NCBI GenBank assembly: GCA_963170055.1
Contig: CAUJGJ010000030.1
Location: 2,357,837 to 2,421,836, forward strand
DNA length: 64,000 nucleotides
Source: Halisarca cf. caerulea
Taxonomy: Eukaryota; Porifera; Demospongiae; Chondrillida; Halisarcidae
Direction: 5' to 3'
The position numbers and the translations under genes are program-made. How positions within the stretch are numbered: the stretch's first letter is position 1; each line of letters starts with the position of its first letter. Under the pieces are notes generated by a model, which was not told the origin of the DNA, made no database searches, and was given only the letters and a program-made list of their open reading frames with translations. Positions 32,214 through 43,842 of this stretch are shown in pieces.

Positions 32214-35200
32214 TCAAACAAAATGAATTCTAACAGAATCAAGAAGGGACCCAGCAATGTTCTTGGGATTAGCAAATCCACCGATAGCTATGAGTGACGA
32301 GGCACTAAGAGGCAATAAACTTGAATTAACACAGTTTGTGCCACAGCGTCCTACACTTGACCAGCTCTTCGTAGCCACATCAAACACAAAAATGGCTGAA
32401 TTTGAATTGTGGCTGCTGTCACGGCCCCCTACAACAAGTGGACAAGTACTTCTCGGTAGTAGCCCACAACAGTGAAAAGGAACTGTAGTAAGTTCGATCC
32501 ATTCTAAATGATCAGTATCATTCTGAATACGTTGGCTGGTTAGGAGTTGGTCAATCTCAATTATTGGCAGTTTCCATACTTGCTTGCTGGGGCAGTAAAG
32601 GGCATTCTTCTCACCCAAGATGTACAAAAATTGATCACAGATGGCAGTTTTGACTGATGCCATTGGCACAGGCAATTTAAACAAAGCAGGTGTCCACTGC
32701 AAGGTGTCTGTGTTAAGAATATCAAATGTGTCTAACACCGATTTTTCATCCTCGCCAACACCACCAAGTAGAACAATGACACTAGTACCCTTCTGAACCA
32801 CCCCAGGTTGAAATCGCTTGGTTGGCATTGGTGGTATTGTACTGGTCCACTCTTCCTTGTCTGTATCCCACAAGCAGATTTGTGACGACATTTCATCTGT
32901 CCTGGCATCTCGACCGCCAATCAGGGCTAGCTGACCTCTGACGTTAGCAGATGCACTCCAATACACAGGAGACGGAGGGAGCAACATCCACGTGCCCGTA
33001 TCTAGGCTGTATGCCTGTACAACCAGTGACAATTCTTTGCTGGAGCACCCACCTCCTGCAACATATAACATGCTCCCAATCAATGTGGCAGAAGCAGAAT
33101 GCGTTGGATTGGGAAGGCTTGGAAGGCTGAGAGTTTGGAGCTGTACATCCGATTGCAAGAGCTTCTCACTTTTAAATTCCTACAAGTCAGAGAAAAACAG
33201 TTAAAACCCAAAGAGTTGTAACATACATACAGAATGTTCTTCACTGAGGATTACAAAGAACTGAATGCACTGAGTATTACAAAGTCAATTGTAATTCAGA
33301 CAGCAGGTATCTGAATCCAACCTGGAGAAAGTCCAAACTGAACAAGTACTACATAGAGTATGGTGGGATAAATGTGTAAGATTGACACTGAAAAAACATG
33401 GCTGCCAAAAATTAGAGCAAAATTGTTTTTGCTTTAAAACAAGCAGTGCACGTGGAAATCAAAAGCATTCATAAGTGTGTTTGGTACATTTGACCCACTG
33501 GCTAAAATAGATTAAGGAGCTAAAATGCTTCGTAAGCCCATCTCTTTAGAGAAATTTAAGGTACAGTTAAGAAAACATGGCTCCACAACTGTTAGGCTTC
33601 TTTTTCGAACTAAGCTAGGATTTACATTAAATAGTAAGGTAGAGGGCACTAATTCCAAGCAGTTGTTAATTCCAGACACCGCTTTTACAGAGTCCAGGAA
33701 CTAAATTTGGAGGCATTTTAGCCTGGCATTCCTTAGCACTAATACAGGACATAACAGCTGCTGTAGAAGAATAAAAGCTAGATCTGTGTCAACTAGGAGA
33801 TACCCTGTTTGGAATTAGTGCCCTCTACCTCAATACATTTCTCAGGCAAGAAAAATTGATCAATGTAGTGGCTATGCACGACTAGGTGTATGTGAACGTG
33901 CACACAAAGGACACAGTCACGCTTGGTGAACGACAACTTCGGCACTCTTTGTTCGAGTATTTGCTTCTAGGTGGGTGCACTGATTATAGTCATCATCAAT
34001 GTCAAGTAGATGTATGGTTTTTGACGATACTTCTTTATTAAGTTAGAGTTGATTGCGTTCTTTCTTAACAGCAGTGGAAACATTGTCAGTGTCATTGAGT
34101 TCCTTCAACAATGTATAATTGAACAGTGCATGGAAAGGAAATCAAACACATATTCAGCCCAAACAGTTACACACCACGGTATACATAATTATACTTACTT
34201 TCTGAAGTGGTCTGTTTCTGATCTCTTCAATCCTCAGTCTCATATGCCCCTCAAAATACCCTCCTTCACTCAGATGCTCTTCAAGAGGGAAAGATAGCAA
34301 AAAGGAATGCATTTCTTCTATGTCTGGTCTGTTCTTGGGCTCTGTATCAAAGCAGCGAAGTATCCAGACCTTCAAAGGATGCTTATCATCAAGTTCCTCA
34401 AGATCTTTGGCACGCCGCTCTACTTCGGGCGTAACACCTATACCCTTCCATCCACACTGAGGGAACTTCTGAATGGACACTGACAACATGACAACTCCAA
34501 AGGAGAACATGTCACTTCTATCGGTAAACCTCGGGTTATCACCTAAGCATTCAGGGGGCATGTACACAATAGTACCCGGAGCTGTTGTCTTCAGGTACAT
34601 ATTGGGTGCTTGGAGGAGCTTAGACTGGCCAAAATCACTCAATTTGACTACACTGCCGTCCTCATTTACAAGGATGTTTTTAGTGGTGATGTCACGATGT
34701 AGTATCTGAGGGATACTCTGATGCAAAAATAAAAGTCCGCTGGATATCTATGTAGGAAGAATATAGAGACAATGTACTCATATTACTAGAATGCAGATCC
34801 AAAGTGTGCATGCATGCAACAATTTACAACAAATTTTGCAAGATGAGACAGGCACTGTACTACTGTACTTGTTCAAGTTAAAGATTCTGAATCAGAAGCC
34901 ATGCATAGATACCTTCGAAATACATGAACAAGTGTAATTATAGAATCTTTTAGAGAGATACACCACCCTCTTGTGTTAACATGTGAGAATTAGGTGGATC
35001 ATGCATGCTTTATACACTACAATTATACAAAGATGAGGGAACCCTTCCGTTAATTGGAGCTACTGAAACAAACTAAGGAAATGATATATCAAAAATATAT
35101 AATACAATCAGAGGGATTATGCATGGTTAGGACTATAGAGTTGGGTTTTAGATTGTTCAGAATTGACCAGCTATATGATTACCTACCACACGTTCAATTC

Positions 35201-35934
35201 GAAGTTGCCTTGCCCAATCCTAAGATTAAACTACATGTAATCCATAGAAATCGCTGAGCATAATACCCAATTGCGATTAGACCACCATTCAGGTATTGTC
35301 TTGTTCCTTAATACAGGTCATACGCATGCTAATACTATACTATCCTCCACTTTTTTGTACTCATATAATTATTCTCTTGAGTAATAATATGGTTTAAACA
35401 ACAACACTGCAAACTGTATGACAATTGATCTGCAGCATTTAATGCAACTCTAGTGTCAGATCAGAGTTATTATGTTGGCATTACAGATCATACACAGCTC
35501 ACTTGGCAGCAAATGTCGACCTGTTTATCCCTTGATAAAGCTCCCTCATTGTTTTCTAAATATGTGAATAGAGTTTGATGCATCCGTTCCATCACCAATA
35601 TAGGCGCTGAACTTCTACTCCCAGGTTCGATACAATTATCGTCCACTTCAAGAAGTTCAACGATATGGGGGTGCTTGGCGCGCTTTAGGATGTCGCATTC
35701 CCGCCTAAATGCGTTGGCTATGAGCGAACAACTTTCGGTTTCGCGAGAGCATAACAGTTCTGTATGAATCTTTTTCACAGCAACCTGCCTCGATCCTAGA
35801 GTTCCTTCCAAAACTTCACCGTAAGAGCCTCTTCCAATGGATCCCCCTATAGTCAGCCGACACTGTGAAGAATCCCCATCAGAGACGTGGTCAGAGCCCG
35901 ACTCAGATCGGCGCTTAGATGACTGATTTCCCAT
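32214..35934 (-). CDS. Protein kinase with C-terminal kelch repeats
   Basis: Three exons on - (35934-35503, 34747-34199, 33179-32214) join in phase 0 and encode 648 residues with start and stop. The protein begins MGNQSSKRR, a good N-myristoylation signal (Gly2, Ser6) followed by basic residues, which suggests membrane anchoring. Kinase motifs are complete: GRGSYG (34-39), VAVKK (Lys54), HRDITTKN (161-168), SDFGQS (DFG 182-184), MPPE and DMFSFGVVML. The sequence style is TKL-like. From about residue 328, repeats with GSMLYVAGGG, GQLALIGGR, SVIVLLGG, CPLVVGG and LIAIGG are kelch blades of a beta propeller, a protein-binding module. No orthologue name is recognised. Exon 3 is entirely kelch, so the fusion joins at an intron. 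Confidence 0.9.
33640..33833. mobile_element. MITE with perfect 21-bp terminal inverted repeats
   Basis: ggtagagggcactaattcca(a) near the left end and its exact complement ttggaattagtgccctctac(c) near 33833 enclose about 150 bp, in the intron before the kelch exon. The ends differ from both other families here. Confidence 0.8.
34748..35502. other. Intron 1 of the kinase-kelch gene
   Basis: AT-rich, with no repeat family recognised. Confidence 0.7.
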
Positions 35935-36397
35935 TTGTTATACCACGATGTCTAGGTCAATAAGAGATGGTACTTTGGATCTCAAAATCTACATGCACGC
36001 ACATACAACCATTGCATTTAGACTCCGAAGTACAAGCCCCCTGAGCCCTTTATCACCCGCCATTTTCTTCTGGTAGACAAAAGGGTTCAAACGTAGTCTC
36101 GTTCCCAGACCACCCTCGCCACATTCAAAATGGCGAGCTTACATATTGAATGATATGAAGTGTATGCATGAATGAATAAGCAGTATAAATAGAGAATGCC
36201 GCCGGAATTTTTGATTCATACAATCTTGCTATATATATCCAGCATTGACTGGTACACTTTCCTCCATTTTTCCATAAAGTTTGTAGTTTCTTGATAATGC
36301 CATAGTAGTAATGCCCACCCAATCGCCAGTAAGTGAAAAATGGAGGCTGGAATGGATGCATGTGGTACGGTTATGTGAGACTGCAATCTTATAAATA

Positions 36398-36674
36398 CAG
36401 TGAAACATGCATTATAAGGACCACCTGTTTAGAATGACCACTTGCCTATAGTAACCACTTAGACTGACCCTAGTCTCGTGTAGCCAGACCCTTTCTCGCC
36501 CACACGCGCCATAAAGATGGAGGGGAAAGCAGTGTGGCTACGCGAGACTAGACTGACCCTGGAAACCATCAAATCAGAACATTAAATTTGCACCTCTACG
36601 TAAGGACCACCTGTTTATAGAGACCACTATTACTTGGTCCCTACTTGAGTGGTCTTCAAACACAGGTTCCACTG
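36398..36674. mobile_element. pogo-like MITE carrying a nested AGTCTCG MITE
   Basis: Outer ends are tacagtgaaacatgcattata and caggttccactgta, with the family words ggaccacctgttt and gagtggtctt inside. A 78-bp element is inserted at 36472-36549. Confidence 0.8.
36472..36549. mobile_element. AGTCTCG-family MITE, 78 bp, with 11-bp target duplication
   Basis: The ends agtctcgtgtagcca and tggctacgcgagact are inverted repeats with one mismatch. It is flanked on both sides by agactgaccct (36461-36471 and 36550-36560), an exact 11-bp direct repeat. Confidence 0.88.
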
Positions 36675-36979
36675 TACAGAAAACACATAATTGAGTATCA
36701 CACAGGCGTCCTTGCTGTTGCATGTGATACATATAATGCTTGTCCACTGCGGGGCACTGATTTGCATGCATTGTCAGTGGCAAGAAGTAAACATTGTCAA
36801 GTTTAGGATCACATATATACACATCATTATTCATTATTCATTAATTTTGATTCACACTCATCACCGGAGTAAACATGCACTTCTAATAAACATATGTTAC
36901 CATAATGCATTCAATCTAATTCTGTTATTCACAGTGGATATATAAACAGTATACATTAACTCAAACTGGTTGTTGGCAG

Positions 36980-37755
36980 TTAACCAAAAAATGCATCAAT
37001 GGCTGACTTCACTTTCTCCGGTGGATCCTTCCCCCATCCAGAATCCAAAACCTGTCCATAATCCGCAACATCTATAGTCCCAGATGTAACCTTATCCTTA
37101 AACATGTTAACTTTCTTAGGCTCTATAAGGACATAATGCCAGGCCTCTCTACCTCTATCCTTACCGCGAACCAAATACACATAGGAACCTAAGCTCTTGG
37201 ACTTGTGCTTCCACTTCAGGGGAACTCGAAGCAACTTCATCCCTGCCCCAAGGGTACAGACATTGGCATCTCTACTGGGACAAGTTGGGTGTATTGTATG
37301 TAAAGTAAGGCAATTCTGGAAGTCATCCAGGGTGTACGACTCTCGGGTAAGACAACCATCATTGACAATCTTTACACCTTCTTCAACAAACCTCATAAAT
37401 GTCTCTTGTTCAGAACAATGACAAGATGTCCACAGCTTCAGCAGTATGCCCTGTTCTCTGGTGTGATGTCCACATGGGGGAATTCCCATATCATCAAGAA
37501 TACAGGCCATATCCTGTACCCAACACCCGGAATAGCTACAATCTGAGATAATGTAAAGGAGTTTGTGTTTGAAGTGGGCTTGGTACAGCTCAAATATCTC
37601 CCTGAAACGTATAGTTCCATCTCTGAAGCACCAGTTTCCAGTGGCATCCTCTCCATGTCCGCTGTACCATATGACAGCTACATAAAGAAGAATCAATAAA
37701 AGCAAACCAAAGCATGCACCAAGGAGAAAGATAACAAAAGATATGATATACCCAT

Positions 37756-37845
<90 letters not shown>

Positions 37846-37879
37846 ATGTGTGTGTGTGTGTACATGTGTGTACGTATGT

Positions 37880-37930
<51 letters not shown>

Positions 37931-37968
37931 CTTGTGTGCATGTGTGTATGTGTGTGCGTATGTGTGTG

Positions 37969-38043
<75 letters not shown>

Positions 38044-39465
38044 AGAGAGAGACAGAGAAAGTAAAAGCGTAATAATCTCTATATGTGGATGGTTATAAGC
38101 TCACCAGCTGGTGTTTTACACTGCTTCAGGAAGTCCTCCATCAATGTGAGGTAGAATTCTTTAGAATGTGACACCTTTTCGTCATCCACCCACACTCCAA
38201 CTGGCTTTCCAAGTCCACGAACTGGAAATGGAGCTAATGAAGCCATTTCCTTGTATCTGTCACTACATACACGCTCTGCAATAGCCAACACTTCTTCCTC
38301 CTTTCCCCCATAACTGCTCTCTAGTTTAGGTACAACTTGGTTCAGAGAAGTCATGGTATCACCATATGATCCAATGACCAAGCATTCAGCATCAAAGAAC
38401 AGGTTTGTTTTAGTATCACCTGTGAATACTAGGTTACATAGCAGTATAATATTCCAAGGAGAAGTCACAATATATTATGTGATAGTAGGACTGGCATACC
38501 GTATGCTGTAAATTTTACTTACATCTTGGCTCGGGAAGTATAAAGGGTGATACAGTGAACTTGGGAGCTGGAAACAGAACAGCAACACTAAGATCATAAA
38601 TTGAACTTATTTTACAATTATTATAATTGACTTTGATAGAGAGTGTCACACCTCAGTCACATAAAATCCTGCATGAGATCACAAACATACTACTACACCA
38701 TGTACATGCCTGCTTGGCTTGAATGTGCTTTCAAGTGGTTTGTACCAGTAGTCACTGTGGTGATATGTTCTTCATAACCCAACAGTTTATCTGTTTCAGC
38801 AAGTCCTACAAATGGATTGATAGAAAACATTCATCTGAAGTTCGCATGCACCCTACAATACGAGCATAGATACCTTTTTCCGATACAAATGACAAAATTA
38901 GGTTATTAAATAAATATAATAATAAGCAATAAAATAGTACAACAATAGCATAATAATAAAGTAATACATATGAATGTGCAAGTGAACGAGTATGATTATA
39001 AGTGATTGGTATTGGTGATTAACAATAAAAGAAAAAGAAAAGGAAAAAAAATGTTACAATGTGTGTACGTGCATGGATCAGATGGAGCATAGGTACTTCT
39101 ATGATACGAGGAGTACTGCATGTGATGCATGAAGTATACTAAAGCTTACTTCTTTCGGTATGTTCCGGCGCCGATGGAGAGCCCAAATCGTTGTGCTCTG
39201 TAGTATACAAGCTTTCAGTCAGTAATTATATAGATAACATCCTATTGGATAACTTACTGGCAGGAGATTGGTAAATCTTGCAGGGAACGTTAACGGCGCC
39301 CTTCTTCTTCGAAAATTGGCGATATTCCATGGAGAAACCTTCCATTTTTAGGCCTTCTTTTAAGCTATTCATGACAGTCTTCTTCTCTTTGTGAAGGGGG
39401 TATGCATTGTTTACAGGTAACGTATTGACTACGTGTTCGAAAATCCTGTCCAGAGGAGATGCCAT
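36980..39465 (-). CDS. Caspase-fold cysteine protease-like protein E
   Basis: Six exons on - (39465-39258, 39197-39150, 38805-38746, 38567-38523, 38419-38105, 37677-36980) join in frame, all introns phase 1, giving 457 residues. The plan equals gene B: N-terminal helical domain (MASPLDRIFEHVVNTL...), three short linkers (the second begins near HNDLGSP as in B, the last ends PEPR), first alpha/beta half (FFDAECLVIGSY) and last exon with WYSGHGEDATGNWCF (His near 233), IISDCSYSGCW (Cys near 272), IPPCGHH and DVADYGQVLDSGWGKDPP. Exons 5 and 6 are nearly identical to B through the catalytic block, then diverge. The intron before the last exon holds a 280-bp TG tract. No truncation or frameshift was seen. 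Confidence 0.87.
37758..38041. repeat. TG microsatellite in the last intron of gene E
   Basis: Long TG tract with TACA and GCATG interruptions, ending in a short GA run (38042-38060). It is CA on the sense strand of E. Confidence 0.95.
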
Positions 39466-39681
39466 ATTGCAGCAAACCTGACATGATGGTACATCACGTG
39501 CACAGAGGGGATTTCCCCCATAATAAACTCGCGATCGTATATCACGGTACGTATATTACTAGATGTATGCAAAGCATAGTACTCGCTAGGTGCAGCTAAA
39601 TTTGAAATCAGAAAGAAGACTGGATCAGATTTTAAATTACGATGCATGACCATGTAAATGGGGATGAGAAATGGCAACTAC

Positions 39682-39800
39682 AGACCAAGGAGCATATGCA
39701 GCTGTATACAGACCAAGCCTATGCGGCTGTATGCAGACCAAGGAGCATATGCAGCTGTATGCAGGGCAAGGAGCCTATGCAGCTGTATGCAGGGCAAGTG
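39682..39800. repeat. 28-bp tandem repeat, four to five copies
   Basis: The unit contains gcatatgcagctgtatgcag. One copy is shorter by a few bases and later copies have agggcaagg for agaccaagg. Confidence 0.85.
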
Positions 39801-41367
39801 ATTTTGAATTGCATGAATCACGAGATGCCAATGTGTTTTGTGCATATTTGCTTTGATTTGCAATAGATCAAATTGCATTGTTTCATATTTCTTATAAGTT
39901 TGCTTTTAAATTATTTTGCATTTCGTCATGCACATTCGAACCACTATTGGATTCAAAATGCTGTGCAGTTTAAAGGAAGAATTGATTCAAAATTTCTTTT
40001 AGTAATGATTGTTCACTTCTATGATCACTGACTCCTGATGTCCCTGATGGGTACATGTTGCGCACTCCTGATGTTTCTGGTACATGATATCTCCTAGCGC
40101 CAGGATGATCAGACATTAACATTAGTTGGTCCTAGTCTGGTGTGACCAGATCATAGACCAGGCCAGGATTTGTTGGCCAATATCACGATTTGCTAACTAT
40201 TGAAATTACGTTTGTACTTTCGAAGATGTTGAAACTTCCGTTCCTGCACTGAGTTTTGCCAACAATTAAAGCTGTAGTTGGGTTGCTATGGACATATGAA
40301 ATAAAATGTCTGAAGTGGACAAGAAAATAGAAAGAAAGATTGCAATCTGAATTCGAAACGATGTCGCACAACTGTCTTTCTGCTCATCACCATGCATTAA
40401 ACATACGACCTTTGTTCAGATTAATAAGAATCCCAAGGGGGGGAAACTGAGAGGCCCATATCTCAGTACAAACAAAATCGGTCAGATTCGATCACAAAAC
40501 TCGAATAACACGCGTCTTCGTGCTTTACCCAATGCGTACGACCGTCGATGTCATACGTAGGAAGATACTGCTGAATTTGAACTCGAAATGGGAACATTCA
40601 TGTGGGCACCATTCATAAATGGCGACAGTGATGGCTAGAATTTCTACCGAATGAACTCGAACCCTTGCGAAGATGAAGGGAAAGTCTAACGAAATGAAAA
40701 ACCCTCTCGGGGTATTTATTTAGTCTTTCATTTAAGAGTAAAAATGCGGATAAATCTTCGAACATGTGGCCATCACACAAAGAAACGTGAGTTTTCACTT
40801 TTTGCCTTTATGCCGAATCAGTAATGCGATTAGCGACGCGTTTTGTCCATAATGTCAAAGTTCCTTTATGCCCCTACGAGATTGTACCATTTACGAATGA
40901 TGTACGTGCCTGCTTTTGTAGTAATTAGCGTCCAAAGTGACAATTTTGGGCCAAATTTTCCACCTTTGTTACCCGAAACCAATCAAATGCGTGGGTAGCT
41001 CAAACCCACTCCGCTAACGCGACGGAAATAGAAAACTCGCTACGCTCGTAATTATGAATGCCACATGTATCGTGCAATATTGTTTAGGAGTCCCCAGTTT
41101 CCTAGCCTGCGTCATATGCATGATAAACAAATAATTTTAGCATTATCTTAATTCACCCTAGAGAGACCAATATCCTAAAATCAGGTCTGCATGCTGAGCT
41201 GGTACCCTAAAGCCCAGGGCTTGATGCGCCCTAGCAATTTTGTCTGTCACATCCATTGCCTTTAACAGCACACACATCCACACATGTATGCATGCACACA
41301 AACACATGCACACACACATACACCCATGCCAACACATACATAGTACACATATACACATGTACACATG

Positions 41368-41377
<10 letters not shown>

Positions 41378-41413
<36 letters not shown>

Positions 41414-41456
41414 ATTCAGTCTTCCTTCACAATATCATTCATCAGTTTCCAATTCC

Positions 41457-41543
<87 letters not shown>
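41378..41543. repeat. Two CA microsatellites
   Basis: CA tracts at 41378-41412 and 41461-41543 are separated by 48 bases of unique sequence. Confidence 0.95.
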
Positions 41544-41547
<4 letters not shown>

Positions 41548-41818
41548 TATGCAGCCTGAGTGTCATAAATACTATGTTATAGTCAATTGTATGTCAGCCC
41601 TATTGGCCGCTATAGGCTCTCAAACATAGCATACAGTATTCCATATCATATTTTTATTGTACTATGACATGTTGCTCTGGACCTTTGTGTGTCCTAGTAC
41701 CTAGTTGGGTATGGTGCACATTATGAAAAAAACACTATACAACTTTTCTCAATATTCTGAGTCTCAAGTATGTACATCTACAATGTGCATGGAAGTACAT
41801 ATCTACACACAATTGTCA

Positions 41819-43671
41819 CTAAAAAAAGGAATTAACAACACATTTAACATCTTCCTGAGGATCCTTTCCCCATCCTGAAATCAGTATTTCGCCAAATTTA
41901 GAAACATCAACTGTTCCAGATGAAACTTGTTCCTTGAACATGTTTAGCTTCACAGGCTCAATCATCACATAATGCCATGCTGGCTTACCCTTGTCCTTAC
42001 CACGCACAAGATACAACAAAGAACCTAAATCCTGAGCACGATATTTCCACTTTTTCCATTTATTCAAGAATGCTTGTTCATCTAGTGTGCAACAATTGAA
42101 ATCCTTGCTAGGACAAGTCACAATGGTTGTATGCAAGAAGGGCCGATAGCGAAGTTCATCCATTTTCTGAGGTCGGCGAATTAGTATGCCATCATTGTCA
42201 ATACTCACATCTTCCATGACATATCGTACAAAAGTCTCTTTCTTAGAACAATGACAAGATGTCCACAGTTTTAGCAGTATGCCCTGTTCTCTGGTGTGGT
42301 GCCCACATGGGGGAATTCCCATATCATCAAGCATACAGGCCATATCATGTATCCAACACCCGGAGTAGCTACAATCTGAGATGATGTAGAGGAGCTTGTG
42401 TTTGAAGTGGGCTTGGTATAAGTGAAATATTTCTCTAAAGCAAATAGTTCCATCTCTGAAGCACCAGTTCCCAGTGGTGTCCTCTCCATGCCCACTGTAC
42501 CATATAACAGCTGTATGTAAAGTGACCAATTAATAATGAGTTGTCCTTACATTATTACTGTTCAACCCTTACTCACCAGCTGGTGTTTTACACTGCTTCA
42601 GGAAGTCCTTCATCAATGTGAGGTAGAATTCCTTAGAATGTGATACCTTTTCATCATCCACCCACACTCCAACAGGCTTTCCAGATCCCCGCACTGGAAA
42701 TGGAGCCAACGACAATATCTCCTTGTATTTGGCAGATAAGATGCGTTCATAGATGGCTAATACTTCATTCTCCCTTCCTCCCTGAATGCTTGCCAGCTTT
42801 GGTATAGCTCTGACACTATCAGTATACTGCTCACTGTAGGAGCCAATAACTAAACTCTCAGAATCAAAGAACATATCGCCTGTACCTACAGTGTGACATT
42901 GAGTGTATAGATATATGTACTTAGATGATCATGACAATCACAGTCAATGTCCACATACACAACGTACTACTTACTTCTGGGCTGAGGAAGCACTACAGGT
43001 GGATCATTTGCCACTGCAGCTGCATGAAGGGGAATTCCAGAATTTCAAGGCTTCATGTTGATAAGTACTAGTTCAAGCATAGACACTCTATACTGTCACG
43101 TAGTATAGAGTGTCTACGGTTGAAGCACTAGTTACAACACTGGCCTGCATGAGCAATGTGAACATTACCTTGCCTTTGGTCCACCAAAGATGAAGTAAAG
43201 TCATTCAGAATGCAAACCTGGCCAGTATGTGTGCATACTGCTTCCTGGACATTCGAATCTGCAAGCAGTTGGACAAATCTGACACTCAGACACCCTACAC
43301 ACCCTAGATAGCAAATGCACATGTACAGATACTCCAACCAACACCTAGTACTACTAGGCTAGAGTGCCCATGCACCTAGAATACGTACCTTGAGGTCTAT
43401 CCGGTGCAACCTCGCAGGGTGCATCATGATCGAAGTCATTCTGAGGCGGGTTAATGGAGCGATGAGAGCTAGTAGACTGGTAGACTTTCGGAGATTTCGA
43501 ACCAGCTGAGGCCTTTTTCTGTTTATAGCCTTCTTTGAGGATACCTTCTTCGTGTAAGCTAAACCTTAAACTGCTTATTACACTTTCCTTCTCTTTACAG
43601 AGTTTTGAAGCGTTCTCTGGCGTCAGAACACTGACCACACGTTCAAAAATCCTTTCCAATGACGAATCCAT
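41819..43671 (-). CDS. Caspase-fold cysteine protease-like protein F
   Basis: Exons on -: 43671-43389, 43013-42975, 42885-42577 and 42510-41819, all introns phase 1, about 440 residues. A further phase-1 linker exon may lie at about 43235-43169 (reads LNDFTSSLVDQRQ, like the LNDLGSP linkers of B and E), but its acceptor is ambiguous. The N-terminal domain starts MDSSLERIFERVVSVL; the linker ends PQPR; the first half starts FFDSESLVIGSY. The last exon has WYSGHGEDTTGNWCF (His near 218), IISDCSYSGCW (Cys near 257), IPPCGHH and VSKFGEILISGWGKDPQ. The last exon is closest to D. Its start is 171 bases from the NFS1 start on the other strand. Confidence 0.8.
43081..43116. repeat. 14-bp inverted repeat in a gene F intron
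   Basis: agacactctatact and agtatagagtgtct enclose seven bases. Confidence 0.75.
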
Positions 43672-43842
43672 GAGTCAAATTTATCATACCACTTTAGAGA
43701 AAAATTAAAAACAATGTGAGCGGCCCATGTAAACACAGTGTATTATCTACAAACGTACGTTTGTATTATAATAGCCACATTGCAAGTACTGTGTAACCTT
43801 CGAGTTCGGTAACCTTGCGTAACACTGGACTGTAGTGCCAAA
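43672..43842. promoter_or_regulatory. Shared promoter of gene F and NFS1
   Basis: Only 171 bases separate the two start codons, which face away from each other, so both promoters must overlap or sit in 5' UTRs. The only notable motif is a perfect 18-bp palindrome, tacaaacgtacgtttgta (43748-43765). No TATA box is placed convincingly. Confidence 0.6.

Larger units (their letters stand above)
35935..36979. other. Intergenic: kinase-kelch promoter side and gene E 3' flank
   Basis: Directly upstream of the kinase start is a partial AGTCTCG-family copy (36093-36135: agtctcgttcccagacc, then caaaatggcgagc). Further right is the pogo-like element with a nested insertion (36398-36674). No gene was seen. 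Confidence 0.7.
39466..41818. other. Intergenic between genes E and F
   Basis: No gene was seen. It contains a 28-bp tandem repeat (39682-39800), a stretch whose right end (40925-41035) matches 21940-22060, and two CA tracts (41378-41412, 41461-41543). Confidence 0.6.

Noticed and set aside
43169..43244. A firm second exon for gene F
   Set aside because: The reading LNDFTSSLVDQRQ and the donor fit phase 1, but two or three acceptors are possible and none is strong; kept only as a possibility in the gene F entry.
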